Assembly (NCBI RefSeq): GCF_000015725.1
Contig: NC_008825.1
Coordinates: 2,852,001 to 2,916,000 of the forward strand
Direction: 5' to 3'
DNA: 64,000 nucleotides
Source: Methylibium petroleiphilum PM1
Lineage (GTDB): Bacteria > Pseudomonadota > Gammaproteobacteria > Burkholderiales > Burkholderiaceae_C
Position numbers and translations under genes: made by a program. The stretch's first letter is position 1; the number at the start of each line of letters is the position of its first letter. Below the pieces are notes generated by a model that was not told the origin of the DNA, did no database searches, and saw nothing but the letters and a program-made list of their open reading frames with translations. Shown here in pieces: positions 54,730-64,000 of this stretch.

Positions 54730-56157
54730 TCACGGCCGGGACATCGGCAACTGCCCCAGCACACGGCGCGCCAAAATGGGCTGAGACGAAGGCTTGCCAA
54801 ACACACCAATGCGGTCCGGCTTTGGCAAGGTACCGATCACTGGAAGACCGAGTGCCTCGGTGATGTCGTCGACGTTTCGCACCCTGCGATTGATCATCTC
54901 CAGAACGATCGCGATGGCGACAGCACCCAGCGTTCCGAGGAAAAGCCCAATGAACGCATTGAGAAAGATCTTGGGCGAAGAGGGCAGCAAGGGCGTGCTG
55001 GCCGGTGTCAGAACAGATGCATTGGAACGGGTCGCCTGGCTTTCGAGCGCGGTCTGGTTAAAGCGCGTCATGACGCTGTCAAGCGCGCGTTGCGCCGCTT
55101 CGACTTCGCGCTGGTAGATCGACGCCTCGTCACGCTGCTCCTTCATGCGCAGCACACGCTGGCGCTGGGCTTCATAGGCCGCACGAATCTCCGCCTCACG
55201 TTGCCGATTGATCGTGTTCGTCACGCCGACGCCAGAAGCGACCTGCCGCGATTCGGCGCTGATGCGACCGCGCAACGCCGCGATATTTGCCTTGGCTTCC
55301 ATCACTTGCGGGTGGGCATCGCCAAGGCGCGCGTTCAATTCCTGTAGTCGGACCTCTTGGCGAGAGAGATCGGCCTTGAGGCTGGCGACCACCGGATTGG
55401 CCTGGACATCAGGCAGTTGCTCCGCCGAGCGCGCCAGAGCCTGTGTCTGACGGCTGCCCGACTCGGCCGACAGCGCCTGCATGGCCACCACCTGTGCAGA
55501 GAGCTCCGCCAACCGAGCGGACTCAGTGTCGAGCCGTTCATCGGCCCCGATCAACCCCTTCTGCCGCTGGAAGGCGGAAAGCTTGGCCTGTGCCTGCTCC
55601 AACTGCCCCCGCAGCTCTTTGGCACGGCTCTCGAAGAACGTTGAATACTGGCGTGCTGGATCCACCTTCAGGTCGACCACGGTATCGAGATAGGCCTTCA
55701 CGAACGCGTTGGACACCCGCGCTGCAACCTGGGGGTCGGGGGCGCGATAGGACAGCGTCACGACGTTGGACTCACGCGTCAGCTTGACCACCAGTCCTCG
55801 ACTCAGGACATTGATCATCCATTCCTCGAAATCGCCCTGCCCACCCGTTGCCTCCTGCCAGCGCCGACGGCTGAGTTCGTCGTCCTTCATCTGCAGCGCC
55901 TCGACCACGCGTCTGGCAACCCGAACGCTCTGCATGATCTCGACCTGCGTCGCGAGATACGCGGGCCACACCATCTCGCCATAGCCGACCGTCGACACAG
56001 GGTCCGGATTGACGTCGAAGACGATCGCCGCGGTCGCCGTGTACTGCTTCGGCAACGCGAGGCTGACGCCGATCGCGGCGGTCACCACGAGCGCGACGAT
56101 CGACAGCACGAGCCGCCAACGCGCAGCGAGGATGGAAAGGAACTGGCCGAAGGTCAT
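54730..56157 (-). CDS. epsF: Polysaccharide chain-length determinant (EpsF/Wzz-type)
   Basis: A 475-residue inner-membrane protein. The N-terminal segment SIVALVVTAAIGVSLALPKQ is followed by a long periplasmic coiled-coil region (about 170-400, with LEQAQAKLSAFQRQKGLIGA). The second membrane segment, ending FIGLFLGTLGAVAIAIVLEM, leads to a cytoplasmic C-terminal tail. It is a polysaccharide co-polymerase of the EpsF family. It sits 13 bases before epsG, with which it forms the bipartite Wzc-like system, and 20 bases after epsE. Confidence 0.92.
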   Translation of the reverse strand: MTFGQFLSILAARWRLVLSIVALVVTAAIGVSLALPKQYTATAAIVFDVNPDPVSTVGYGEMVWPAYLATQVEIMQSVRVARRVVEALQMKDDELSRRRWQEATGGQGDFEEWMINVLSRGLVVKLTRESNVVTLSYRAPDPQVAARVSNAFVKAYLDTVVDLKVDPARQYSTFFESRAKELRGQLEQAQAKLSAFQRQKGLIGADERLDTESARLAELSAQVVAMQALSAESGSRQTQALARSAEQLPDVQANPVVASLKADLSRQEVRLQELNARLGDAHPQVMEAKANIAALRGRISAESRQVASGVGVTNTINRQREAEIRAAYEAQRQRVLRMKEQRDEASIYQREVEAAQRALDSVMTRFNQTALESQATRSNASVLTPASTPLLPSSPKIFLNAFIGLFLGTLGAVAIAIVLEMINRRVRNVDDITEALGLPVIGTLPKPDRIGVFGKPSSQPILARRVLGQLPMSRP

Positions 56158-56177
56158 GTCGTACGCCCCACGTCAAA

Positions 56178-57008
56178 TCAGAACAGACTCTCTCGGACGT
56201 AAACGACGTCGCCATCTCGCAACTGATCGTCCATCGAGGGCTGCAGAACCTGGACCTTGCCATCGGTCCCACGCCGATGAACGCGCATCCCCTTCTCCGT
56301 ACCGCGCACCGTCAATCCCCCGCCGGTTGCCAGGGCCTGCATCACGGTCATTCCCCTCTCCAAGCGAATAGCACCCGCACGCTGCACCTCGCCATAGATG
56401 TACACCGTCGGCGCGCGGTCGACCCAGACAACATCACCATTCACGATCTGGATGTCACCGGTAGACCGATTAGCCGAACCGATAGAACGAGCCAGATCGA
56501 TCTCGGCCCGGAACGGCTGGCCGCCACGGACACCAACCACGGTCACAACATCTGCGCCTGTCGGCGCCACTCCGCCGGCGACCGCCAGCACATCACTCAG
56601 CTTCGAGTCAGCGACTTCCAGAGGGTACCGGCCTGGACGATTGACCTGTCCAAGAACCGACACCTGATTGCCGCGAACTTGGACCACCAGCACTGTGACC
56701 TGCGGTTGCTTAACAAAATTCCCCGTCTTTAGCCCGTCGGCAATGCGTTTCTCGACTTCTGTCACGCTTTGCCCGCCGACCTTGACGGACCCCAGCAGCG
56801 GATAGGAGATTACGCCGGCTTCTGAGACCCGCGTCTCCAAGGTCAGGTCGGGGTTCTGATAAACCGTCACGCGAATGACGTCGCCCGAGCCCAGGACGTA
56901 CTCGTTGCGAACCGGCTGCGTCGCACCCTGAGCGTGGGCGAGCCCGAACGAGCACAACGGCGCCAGCGCTGCGAGCAACCAGAACAAACCGAGACGAAAC
57001 GTCTTCAT
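56178..57008 (-). CDS. epsE: Outer-membrane polysaccharide export protein (EpsE/Wza-type)
   Basis: A 276-residue protein. It has a signal peptide (residues 1-26, ending AHAQ), then VLGSGDVIRVTVYQNPDLTL, the Poly_export domain start, and SLBB-like repeats including VSVLGQVNRPGRYPLEVADS. Unlike Wza there is no lipobox cysteine after the signal, so it is not a lipoprotein by this reading. It forms the outer-membrane passage for the polymer. It is the first gene of the exopolysaccharide set. Start ATG 57008 has AAGGGT upstream. Confidence 0.92.
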   Translation of the reverse strand: MKTFRLGLFWLLAALAPLCSFGLAHAQGATQPVRNEYVLGSGDVIRVTVYQNPDLTLETRVSEAGVISYPLLGSVKVGGQSVTEVEKRIADGLKTGNFVKQPQVTVLVVQVRGNQVSVLGQVNRPGRYPLEVADSKLSDVLAVAGGVAPTGADVVTVVGVRGGQPFRAEIDLARSIGSANRSTGDIQIVNGDVVWVDRAPTVYIYGEVQRAGAIRLERGMTVMQALATGGGLTVRGTEKGMRVHRRGTDGKVQVLQPSMDDQLRDGDVVYVRESLF

Positions 57009-57327
57009 ACCCTTGAACCTTCCGTGTATCGACCAATTTCCAGGACGAGCCACCGACCGCCAGCGCTCAGCGAAGAGCTCGACCGAACCGGTGCACCCGG
57101 CCTTGCGCGATGACACCCTGCAAAGGCGCCAACCATCCCAAAGACCCAGCCTCAGGGTTTTATCTGATTGTCTAGAGAAAATCGCAACTCGAACAAAGCC
57201 AAACGAGTGTACCCGTCACTCTTGACGAGATATCCACCCAAGACCGGGGGCCGGCTCGTGTGCAGACCTGACCTTGTGAAATCCTCACGACGACGACTCC
57301 GGGAACACCCCTCGGACTAACTTCGCC
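57009..57327. other. Regulatory gap upstream of the exopolysaccharide operon
   Basis: 319 bases between the ubiE stop and the epsE start. I see no gene. Notable AT-richer stretch at 57150-57235 that likely holds the epsE promoter (see next entry). No clear ubiE terminator hairpin was found. Confidence 0.5.
57159..57196 (-). promoter_or_regulatory. Candidate epsE promoter
   Basis: On the minus strand two overlapping sigma-70-like options exist: TTGTTC (57191-57196) with TAGACA (57169-57174), spacer 16; and TTGCGA (57182-57187) with GATAAA (57159-57164), spacer 17. Both are imperfect matches. They lie 150-190 bases before the epsE start, leaving a long leader. Confidence 0.3.
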
Positions 57328-58059
57328 TCAGCATCGGATCCCGGCGTGCAATGCAACGACACCTCCCGCCATATTGTGGACATCCACATGGCCGAATCCA
57401 GCCGCTTTCATCATCGATTTCAGGGTCGCCTGGTCAGGATGCATCCTGATCGACTCGGCCAGGTAGCGGTAGCTGTCCGCGTCGTTCGCGACCCACTTGC
57501 CCAGGCGCGGCAGCACCTGGAACGAATACCAGTCGTAGGCCTTCTCCAGCGGCTTGGCCACCTTAGAGAACTCCAGCACCAGCAGGCGCCCGCCCGGCTT
57601 GAGCACCCGAGCCATCTCTGCCAGGGCCTGTTCCTTGTGGGTCATGTTGCGCAGGCCGAAGGCCACGCTGACCACGTCGAAGCTGCCACTGGCGAAGGGC
57701 AGGTGCTCGGCGTCGCAGATCGCGGTCGGCAGGACCAGGCCCTCGTCGAGCAGGCGGTCGCGGCCGGTGCGCAGCATCGCCTCGTTGATGTCGGTGTGCA
57801 CGACCATGCCGCGGCTGCCGACGCGACGCGAGAAGGCGCGCGCCAGATCGCCGGTTCCACCGGCGATGTCGAGAACGCGGTCACCGTCGCGCACGTTCGC
57901 GACGGCCACCGTGTAGGCCTTCCAGGCACGGTGCAGGCCCAGCGACATCAGGTCGTTCATGACGTCGTACTTCGATGCGACCGCATCGAACACACCGCGC
58001 ACGCGACCGGCCTTTTCTTTCTCGTCGACGTTCTGGAAGCCGAAGTGCGTGCTGCCCAT
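57328..58059 (-). CDS. ubiE: Ubiquinone/menaquinone biosynthesis methyltransferase
   Basis: A 243-residue SAM methyltransferase. [20 protein letters not shown] is the usual UbiE start. [20 protein letters not shown] is the SAM site and [20 protein letters not shown] the second family block. It C-methylates the quinone ring. Start ATG 58059 is used because the longer frame overlaps the DUF971 gene. It follows that gene by 10 bases. Confidence 0.96.
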   Translation of the reverse strand: MGSTHFGFQNVDEKEKAGRVRGVFDAVASKYDVMNDLMSLGLHRAWKAYTVAVANVRDGDRVLDIAGGTGDLARAFSRRVGSRGMVVHTDINEAMLRTGRDRLLDEGLVLPTAICDAEHLPFASGSFDVVSVAFGLRNMTHKEQALAEMARVLKPGGRLLVLEFSKVAKPLEKAYDWYSFQVLPRLGKWVANDADSYRYLAESIRMHPDQATLKSMMKAAGFGHVDVHNMAGGVVALHAGIRC

Positions 58060-58069
58060 GCCGCAGTCC

Positions 58070-58486
58070 TCAGTGGTGGTGGCCGCAGGCCGAACCGCCA
58101 GCTTCGACCATGGGGGCGTCGCGGTCCACCCCGGCGGCGGCGAGCCGCGCTTCGTAGGCCTGCCAGAGCTGCTCCTGCTGGCGACCCAGATGGTAGAGGT
58201 AGTCCCAAGCGAACAGACCCGAGTTGTGCCCGTCCGAGAAGGTGGGCTGGACGGCGTAATTGCCGACCGGTTCCAGTTCCACGATGTCGACATTGCGCTT
58301 GCCGGTCTGCAAGACCTCCTGGCCCGGGCCATGTCCCTGCACCTCGGCCGAAGGCGAATACACGCGCAACAGCTCGAACGGCAGCCGGAACTGCGCGCCG
58401 TCGGAGAACGCAATCTCGAGCACCCGGGACTGCTGGTGCACAGTCAGGGCAGTCGGGGTCGGGGTGTCGGGGGTCAGTCCGGCCAT
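58070..58486 (-). CDS. DUF971 protein (gamma-butyrobetaine hydroxylase-like N-domain)
   Basis: A 138-residue protein. [20 protein letters not shown], then [20 protein letters not shown] and [13 protein letters not shown] are characteristic of DUF971. The C-terminus ends in CGHHH, which might bind a metal. It is often next to ubiE in betaproteobacteria and has no established function. Start ATG 58486 is preferred over the 58564 start, since earlier residues are not conserved-looking. Confidence 0.88.
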   Translation of the reverse strand: MAGLTPDTPTPTALTVHQQSRVLEIAFSDGAQFRLPFELLRVYSPSAEVQGHGPGQEVLQTGKRNVDIVELEPVGNYAVQPTFSDGHNSGLFAWDYLYHLGRQQEQLWQAYEARLAAAGVDRDAPMVEAGGSACGHHH

Positions 58487-58520
58487 TGGGGGATGCTCGT
58501 CGTCGGGGAACGCTGCCAGT

Positions 58521-58964
58521 TTAATGGCCGGCGAGCGGTGCCAGCGCCGCCACCACGCGCGCATCGAGGTCGACCAGCGGCAGCGACAGGCGCACCTCGG
58601 CCGTCGGCTCGACGCGACGCTGCGGCGCGCCCCACACCGGCTGTGGGAAATGGCTGTCCCAGTCGAAGCGCGCGATCACGTGCCAGTGAAGGTGTGGGAC
58701 CACATTGCCCAGGCTGGCAAGGTTGATCTTGGTCGGCCGCAGCGCCTCGCGCAGCACCGTCTCGACCTTCGCGACCGCCTGCATGCACAGGCTGCGCTGC
58801 ACCGGTGGCAGGTCGGTCCACTCGGCGACGTGAGCGTTCCAGATCACCCGGTAGAACGCTGGGAAGGCGGGATCCTCGGCGCGGATCACGCGCCAGTCGG
58901 CGGCACGCAGCACCAGCCGGCCGCCGTCACCGCGGCACAGCTCGCAGTCAGCCTGCCCGGTCAC
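58521..58964 (-). CDS. HIT domain protein
   Basis: A 147-residue histidine-triad protein. The HIT motif [17 protein letters not shown] gives HxHxH. The N-terminal CELCRGDGG has a cysteine pair, seen in HIT proteins with a zinc site. It should hydrolyse nucleotide-linked phosphoramidates or dinucleotides. Start GTG 58964 overlaps the stop of the Fe-S oxidoreductase gene (GTGA), indicating translational coupling. Short variants of the frame (to 59021) add non-homologous residues. Confidence 0.88.
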   Translation of the reverse strand: MTGQADCELCRGDGGRLVLRAADWRVIRAEDPAFPAFYRVIWNAHVAEWTDLPPVQRSLCMQAVAKVETVLREALRPTKINLASLGNVVPHLHWHVIARFDWDSHFPQPVWGAPQRRVEPTAEVRLSLPLVDLDARVVAALAPLAGH

Positions 58965-61900
58965 ACGAGCACCCGCTCGATGCCACCGGCGTTGGCACGC
59001 TCGACATAGCCTGGCAGCCATTCTTCACCCAGGATCCTGCGTGCCATCTCGACCACGATGTAGTCGGCCTCCAGCAAGCCATTGTTCAGGTCGTTGCCGT
59101 AGCGGCTCAGGCCCTGCAGGCAACTGGGGCAGGACGTGAGGATCTTCACCGGCCCGTCGGCTCCCACGCCGCCCGAGGCGCGCAGAGCCGCCTCGTCGCG
59201 GCGCAGCTCCTCTTCCTTGCGAAAGCGGATCTGCGTGGAGATGTCGGGGCGCGTGACACCGAGCGTGCCGCTCTCGCCGCAACAGCGCTTGCTCTCGCGC
59301 ACCCGATCGCCCATCAGTGCCTTTACCGTCTTCATCGGCTCCTGCAGCTTCATCGGGCTGTGGCAGGGGTCGTGGTACAGGTAGCCGCCGGCGCCTTCGA
59401 GCCGGATGCCCTTCTCCAGCAGGAACTCGTGGATGTCGACGATGCGGCAGCCCGGGAAGATCTTGTCGAACTGGTAGCCCTGCAGCTGGTCGTAGCAGGT
59501 GCCGCAGCTCACCACCACGGTCTTGATGTCGAGGTAGTTCAGCGTGTTGGCGACGCGGTGGAACAGCACCCGGTTGTCGGTGATGATCTTCTCAGCCTTG
59601 TCGTACTGGCCGCTGCCGCGCTGCGGATAGCCGCAGCACAGGTAGCCGGGCGGCAGCACGGTCTGCACGCCGGCATGCCAGAGCATCGCCTGGGTCGCCA
59701 GCCCGACCTGCGAGAACAAGCGCTCGGAGCCGCAGCCAGGGAAGTAAAACACCGCCTCGCTGTCGGCCGTGGTGGCCTGCGGGTCCCGGATGATCGGCAC
59801 GTAGTCGGCATCCTCGATGTCGAGCAGCGCCCGCGCGGTCTTCTTCGGAAGGCCGCCCGGCATCTTCTTGTTGATGAAGTGGATCACCTGGGCCTTCACC
59901 GGCGCCGGGCCCACGGTCGCCGGCGGCGCCGCGGTCTGCTTGCGCGCCAGCCGGCGCAGCAGGTCGTTGGCCAGGCGCTGGGCCTTGAAGCCCACGTCGA
60001 CCATGGCCGAGCGCATCAGCTTGATCGTGTCGGGGTTCTTCGCGTTCAGGAACAGCATCGCCGCCGCGTTGCCGGGGCGGAAGCTCTTCTGCCCCATCTT
60101 GCGCAGCAGGTTGCGCATGTTCATCGACACGTCGCCGAAGTCGATCTTCACCGGACACGGCGACAGGCACTTGTGGCAGACCGTGCAGTGGTCGGCCACG
60201 TCCTCGAACTCCTGCCAATGCTTGATGCTGATGCCGCGGCGCGTCTGCTCCTCGTACAGGAAGGCCTCGACCAGCAGCGAGGTCGCGAGAATCTTGTTGC
60301 GCGGGCTGTAGAGCAGGTTGGCGCGCGGCACATGGGTGGCGCACACCGGCTTGCACTTGCCGCAGCGCAGGCAGTCCTTCACCGAATCGGCGATCGCGCC
60401 GATGTCGCTCTGCTGCATGATCAGCGACTCGTGGCCCATCAGCCCGAAGCTGGGCGTGTAGGCGTGGCTCAGGTCGGCCGCCAGCACATCGTCGCCCAGG
60501 CCTTTCAGGGCGTCGCCGCGCAGCAGCTTGCCCTTGTTGAAGCGGCCCTGCGGGTCGACGCGCTGCTTGTAGGCGATGAAGTCGGCGATCTCGGCATCGC
60601 TCAGGAACTCGAGCTTGGTGATGCCGATGCCATGCTCGCCGGAGATCACGCCGTCGAGCCGGCGCGCCAGCGCCATGATGCGGCCCACCGCCTCGTGCGC
60701 AGTCTGCAGCATCTCGTAGTTGTCGCTGTTGACCGGGATGTTGGTGTGCACGTTGCCGTCGCCAGCGTGCATGTGCAACGCAACCCAGACGCGCCCACGC
60801 AGCACCTCCCGGTGGATGCGGCTGCATTCGTCGAGCACCGCGGCGAACGCGCCGCCGCTGAACAGCGCCTGCAGCGGCGCCCTCACCTGCGTCTTCCACG
60901 AGGCGCGAAGGCTATGGTCCTGCAACTGCGCGAACAGGCTCGGCCCGCCGTCCGCCGGCCGCACGTCCAGCCCCTGCAGCCAGCCCTGCCACAGCGCACG
61001 CACCTCGCGCAGCAGCGTCAAAGCCTGCTGCACGCGGTCTTCCAGCAGCTCGGCGCTCGGGATGTCGCTGGCATCGTCGTTCCTGCCGAGCGGGAGTTCG
61101 CCGCGCTCGAAGTAGGTCTCCAGCGCGTCCAGCAGCTGCAGCTTGTTGCGCATCGACAGCTCGACGTTGATGCGTTCGATGCCCTCGGTGTACTCGCCCA
61201 TCCGCGGCAGCGGAATCACCACGTCCTCGTTGATCTTGAAGGCGTTGGTGTGCTTGCTGATCGCCGCGGTGCGCTTGCGGTCGAGCCAGAACTTCTTGCG
61301 CGCGTCGGCGCTCACCGCGACGAAGCCTTCGCCGTGGCGCGAATTGGCGATGCGCACCACCTCGCTGGCGGCGCGCGCCACTGCGTCGGCGTCGTCGCCG
61401 GCGATGTCACCCACCAGCACCATCTTCGGCAGGCCGCCGCGCTTGCTCTTGGTGGCGTAGCCGACCGCCTTCAGGTAGCGGTCGTCCAGGTGCTCCAGCC
61501 CGGCCAGGATCGCGCCGCCCGTACGCTGCTCGGCAAACAGGTAGTCCTTGATCTCGACGATGCTCGGCACCGCGTCCTTCGCATTGCCGAAGAACTCCAG
61601 GCACACGGTGCGCGTGTGGGCCGGCATCTTGTGCACGATCCAGCGCGCGCTGGTGATCAGGCCGTCGCAGCCTTCCTTCTGGATGCCCGGCAAACCGGCG
61701 AGGAACTTGTCGGTCACGTCCTTGCCCAGGCCTTCCTTGCGGAAGCTCGGACCGGGCACGTCGAGCCGCTCGGTACGCACCGGCGTCTTGCCGTCGGCCT
61801 CGAAGTAGCGCAGCTCGAAGCTCGCCAGCTCGGCATCGTGGATCTTGCCGAGGTTGTGGCTCAGTCGCACCACCTCGAGCCACTGCGCGTCGGGCGTCAC

Positions 61901-62887
61901 CATGCGCCACGACGCCAGGTTGTCGAGCGCGGTACCCCACAGCACGGCCTTCTTGCCGCCGGCATTCATCGCGATGTTGCCGCCGATGCAGCTCGCCTCG
62001 GCCGAGGTCGGGTCGACCGCGAACACGTGGCCGGCACGCTCGGCGGCGTCGGCCACGCGCTGGGTCACCACGCCCGCCTCGGTCCACACCGTCGGCACGG
62101 GTTGCGCGAGCCCCGGCAGCGAGACCCACTCGACCTCGCTCATCGCCTCGAGCTTCTCGGTGTTGATCACCGCGCTCTTCCAGGTCAGCGGCACGGCTCC
62201 ACCGGTGTAGCCGGTGCCGCCGCCGCGCGGGATGATGGTCAGGCCCAGCTCGATGCAGCCCTTCACCAGCGCCGCCATCTCGGCCTCGGTGTCCGGCGTC
62301 AGCACGACAAACGGGTATTCGACCCGCCAGTCGGTCGCGTCGGTCACGTGCGACACGCGCGACAGGCCGTCGAACTTGATGTTGTCCTTGGCCGTGTGCC
62401 GCCCCAGCCGGCGCTGCGTGCGGCGGCGCAGCTCGGCCATCGTGTCGAAGCCTAGCGAGAAGCGATCCACCGCCTCGCGTGCCGCCTTCAGCAGCTCGCC
62501 GACGCGGGCATTGCGCTGCGCCGCTTCCACGTCCATCGTGGCCTCGTCCTTGTCGGCGCGGCGCTTGTCGATCTCGCCCAGCCGGTGCTGCAGGGCCTCG
62601 ACCAGCTGGCGGCGCCGGCGCGGGTTGTCCAGCAGGTCGTCTTGCAGGTAAGGGTTGCGCTGCACCACCCAGATGTCGCCCAGCACCTCGTAGAGCATGC
62701 GTGCCGAGCGGCCGGTCACGCGCTCGGCGCGCAGCTGGTGCAGCATCTCCCACGACCGCGGCCCGAGCAGCCGCAGCACGATCTCGCGATCGGAGAACGA
62801 GGTGTAGTTGTACGGAATCTCGCGCAGTCGCGCGGCGTGGCCGTCGGCGGCCTGGATCGTGCTGTGGAGGGGAAGCGGTGCGTTCAT
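58961..62887 (-). CDS. Large FAD-linked oxidoreductase with Fe-S and CCG domains (D-lactate/glycolate dehydrogenase-like)
   Basis: A 1308-residue protein with domains in order. A DUF3683-type N-terminus (residues about 1-190) opens it. The FAD-binding type 4 domain has [18 protein letters not shown] and [20 protein letters not shown]. The FAD-linked oxidase C-domain has [18 protein letters not shown] and [14 protein letters not shown]. Two 4Fe-4S motifs follow ([11 protein letters not shown] and [12 protein letters not shown]), and the C-terminal part has two CCG modules ([10 protein letters not shown] and CCGESGTLG). This amounts to GlcD/Dld-like and GlcF-like parts in one chain. It oxidises a 2-hydroxyacid and passes electrons to quinone. 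Substrate unknown. Start ATG 62887 (MNAPLPLHS) is preferred. Confidence 0.92.
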   Translation of the reverse strand: MNAPLPLHSTIQAADGHAARLREIPYNYTSFSDREIVLRLLGPRSWEMLHQLRAERVTGRSARMLYEVLGDIWVVQRNPYLQDDLLDNPRRRRQLVEALQHRLGEIDKRRADKDEATMDVEAAQRNARVGELLKAAREAVDRFSLGFDTMAELRRRTQRRLGRHTAKDNIKFDGLSRVSHVTDATDWRVEYPFVVLTPDTEAEMAALVKGCIELGLTIIPRGGGTGYTGGAVPLTWKSAVINTEKLEAMSEVEWVSLPGLAQPVPTVWTEAGVVTQRVADAAERAGHVFAVDPTSAEASCIGGNIAMNAGGKKAVLWGTALDNLASWRMVTPDAQWLEVVRLSHNLGKIHDAELASFELRYFEADGKTPVRTERLDVPGPSFRKEGLGKDVTDKFLAGLPGIQKEGCDGLITSARWIVHKMPAHTRTVCLEFFGNAKDAVPSIVEIKDYLFAEQRTGGAILAGLEHLDDRYLKAVGYATKSKRGGLPKMVLVGDIAGDDADAVARAASEVVRIANSRHGEGFVAVSADARKKFWLDRKRTAAISKHTNAFKINEDVVIPLPRMGEYTEGIERINVELSMRNKLQLLDALETYFERGELPLGRNDDASDIPSAELLEDRVQQALTLLREVRALWQGWLQGLDVRPADGGPSLFAQLQDHSLRASWKTQVRAPLQALFSGGAFAAVLDECSRIHREVLRGRVWVALHMHAGDGNVHTNIPVNSDNYEMLQTAHEAVGRIMALARRLDGVISGEHGIGITKLEFLSDAEIADFIAYKQRVDPQGRFNKGKLLRGDALKGLGDDVLAADLSHAYTPSFGLMGHESLIMQQSDIGAIADSVKDCLRCGKCKPVCATHVPRANLLYSPRNKILATSLLVEAFLYEEQTRRGISIKHWQEFEDVADHCTVCHKCLSPCPVKIDFGDVSMNMRNLLRKMGQKSFRPGNAAAMLFLNAKNPDTIKLMRSAMVDVGFKAQRLANDLLRRLARKQTAAPPATVGPAPVKAQVIHFINKKMPGGLPKKTARALLDIEDADYVPIIRDPQATTADSEAVFYFPGCGSERLFSQVGLATQAMLWHAGVQTVLPPGYLCCGYPQRGSGQYDKAEKIITDNRVLFHRVANTLNYLDIKTVVVSCGTCYDQLQGYQFDKIFPGCRIVDIHEFLLEKGIRLEGAGGYLYHDPCHSPMKLQEPMKTVKALMGDRVRESKRCCGESGTLGVTRPDISTQIRFRKEEELRRDEAALRASGGVGADGPVKILTSCPSCLQGLSRYGNDLNNGLLEADYIVVEMARRILGEEWLPGYVERANAGGIERVLV

Positions 62888-62994
62888 GGTCACCAGCCGC
62901 CAACATCAAGTCGCGTCTGGGCCCGAATGCTATCGCAGTGCAGCACGGCCGACGCCCGTGCGGTCATGACTGCCGGTGCTGGCTACCATGCAGC

Positions 62995-63744
62995 ATGCCG
63001 CCTCCTGCACCCTGGCCCTACCCGTTCTGGATCGCCCACCGCGGCGCCGGCAAGCTGGCGCCGGAGAACACGCTGGCCGCCTTTCGCGCCGGTCAGGCAC
63101 GCGGCTATCGCATGGCCGAATGCGATGTGACGCTGAGTGCCGACGAACAGCCCTTCCTGCTGCACGACGCGACCCTCGATCGCACGACCGACGGGCACGG
63201 CCTGGCGGCCGGACAGTCCTGGGCCACGCTGGCCGCCCTGGATGCCGGCGCCTGGCATGGCCCCCGCTTCCGCGGCGAGCGCCTGCCGACGCTGGCATCG
63301 CTGGCCGAGCACGCCCGCCACAGCGGCCTGCTGCTGAACCTGGAGCTCAAGCCCGGCCCGGGCCAGGCGGCGCGTACCGGCGCCGTGGTCGCCCGAGTGG
63401 CCGCCGGCCTGTGGGCCGGCCTCACGCCGCCGCTGCTGAGCTCCTTCGAGACCGCCTCGCTGGCGGCGGCGCGCGACGCTGTCGAGGCGCTACCGCGCGC
63501 CCTGCTGCTGGAGCATCTGGCGACAGGCTGGCGCGAGGCGGCCTGCGGTCTGGGCTGCATCGCCATCGTGGTCCACCACGGCGCGCTCGACGCCGACGCC
63601 ATCCGCCAGGCCCATGAGGCTGGCCTGCGGGTGCTGTCCTACACGGTCAATGGCGCGGCGGAGGCCCGGCGCTTGCGTGCGGCCGGCATCGATGGCCTGA
63701 TCACCGACGCCATCGACCGCTTCGCGCCGGACACGCTGGGCTGA
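62995..63744 (+). CDS. ugpQ: Glycerophosphodiester phosphodiesterase (UgpQ-type)
   Basis: A 249-residue cytoplasmic protein with no signal peptide. WIAHRGAGKLAPENTLAAFR contains the catalytic histidine and HRG...ENT motif, and LLHDATLDRTTDGHGLAAG the second (HD..LDRTT). ELKPGPG and the C-terminal IDGLITDAIDRF complete the GDPD barrel. It hydrolyses glycerophosphodiesters to glycerol-3-phosphate and alcohol. Start ATG 62995; divergent from the large oxidoreductase with 107 bases between. Confidence 0.93.
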   Translation: MPPPAPWPYPFWIAHRGAGKLAPENTLAAFRAGQARGYRMAECDVTLSADEQPFLLHDATLDRTTDGHGLAAGQSWATLAALDAGAWHGPRFRGERLPTLASLAEHARHSGLLLNLELKPGPGQAARTGAVVARVAAGLWAGLTPPLLSSFETASLAAARDAVEALPRALLLEHLATGWREAACGLGCIAIVVHHGALDADAIRQAHEAGLRVLSYTVNGAAEARRLRAAGIDGLITDAIDRFAPDTLG

Positions 63745-63844
63745 ACACCCGAGGCCCGGGCCGCGTGCAGGCTGGGGATGGTCAACGGCACCCGCCGCGG
63801 CAACATCGAGACCGATCCAGGATCCACGAAAGGAACGCACCCCG

Positions 63845-63970
63845 ATGGAAGCCCTTCTGCATCTGCTGCACCTCGAAGACGACGCACTCGACGCCGATCT
63901 GCTGTGTCGCACCGTGCAGCACCTGGGGGTGCGCGCCGAATGGCAACGCGTGTCGACCGCTGCCGACTGA
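63845..63970 (+). pseudogene. Response-regulator receiver gene, cut after 41 codons
   Basis: ATG 63845 follows AAAGGAA. The 41 residues MEALLHLLHLEDDALDADLL, then CRTVQHLGVRAEWQRVS, are the first strand and helix of a CheY-type receiver, with the acidic EDD pair that binds magnesium. The stop TGA appears exactly where sequence changes to an insertion-sequence-like end (GGCTGTGTGAAAAC). The phospho-acceptor and the rest of the domain are missing from this side, so the gene is probably interrupted. Confidence 0.6.
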
Positions 63971-64000
63971 GGCTGTGTGAAAACCCGCTGCCAGATCGAT
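63971..64000. mobile_element. Possible insertion-sequence terminal end (extends outside window)
   Basis: GGCTGTGTGAAAACCCGC resembles terminal inverted repeats of IS families with GTGTGAAAAC ends. It starts at the point where the receiver gene breaks off. Only 30 bases are visible, so family and completeness cannot be stated. Confidence 0.45.

Noticed and set aside
58805-62455. 1216-codon plus-strand open frame opposite the large oxidoreductase
   Set aside because: Histidine/arginine/glycine-rich shadow of a high-GC gene; the minus strand encodes recognisable FAD, Fe-S and CCG motifs throughout.

Overview
The window is high-GC DNA from a Gram-negative betaproteobacterium, most likely Burkholderiales (Leptothrix/Rubrivivax/Methylibium-like). 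This is inferred from a Burkholderiales-type trimeric porin, the gmk-rpoZ-spoT order with greB nearby, the yicC / Ser-Thr kinase / PP2C / rph / rdgB / hemW block, an EpsE-EpsF-EpsG exopolysaccharide module, and heavy use of GTG and TTG starts. No species can be named from sequence alone.

Layout. 1-7.0 kb: catabolic locus with an acyl-CoA dehydrogenase (cut by the window edge), a bile-acid/SBF-type symporter divergent from an IclR regulator, then an apparent operon porin - arylsulfatase - formylglycine-generating enzyme, the last two both predicted to be exported. 7.0-11.1 kb: a MerR-type regulator with a textbook 19-bp-spacer promoter driving a small DUF2938 / flavodoxin / DUF2798 operon, then a PAS-LuxR regulator divergent from an acyl-CoA synthetase. 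11.1-14.3 kb: scarred accessory stretch between a truncated outer-membrane-type gene and tRNA-Ser(CGA). It contains an in-frame LysR-glyoxalase fusion, an isochorismatase-family hydrolase and att-like repeats. 14.4-29.1 kb: core genes (serS, ispH, FKBP isomerase, radC, smr, truncated globin, MinD/FlhG-like ATPase, diguanylate cyclase, cheR-cheD-cheB, hemW, rdgB, rph, PP2C phosphatase, Ser/Thr kinase, yicC).

29.04-34.72 kb: a 5.7-kb integrative element inserted at the 3' end of yicC, separating it from gmk. It has a 25-bp direct repeat at its ends (one mismatch), paired arm-type repeats inside each end, a P4-type tyrosine integrase, an orphan ParD-like gene, a HipBA module with three evenly spaced operator dyads, a truncated NERD-type gene fused to a 5'-truncated unknown gene, and a DUF6988-like gene.

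34.7-42.0 kb: gmk, rpoZ, a sulfide-responsive cassette (two YeeE/YedE-type half transporters and a BigR-like ArsR repressor divergent from a persulfide-dioxygenase-like metallo-beta-lactamase), spoT, a CoA transferase and greB. 42.4-57.0 kb: exopolysaccharide locus, all on the minus strand, read from epsE through epsF, epsG, gmd, fcl, manC, a GMC oxidoreductase, a GT4 transferase, an O-antigen ligase/polymerase, a GT2 transferase and asnB. The kinase EpsG carries an MshEN-like N-terminus that could bind c-di-GMP. 57.3-63.7 kb: ubiE, DUF971, a HIT protein, a 1308-residue FAD/Fe-S oxidoreductase and a glycerophosphodiesterase. At the right edge a response-regulator gene is cut after 41 codons by what looks like an insertion-sequence end.
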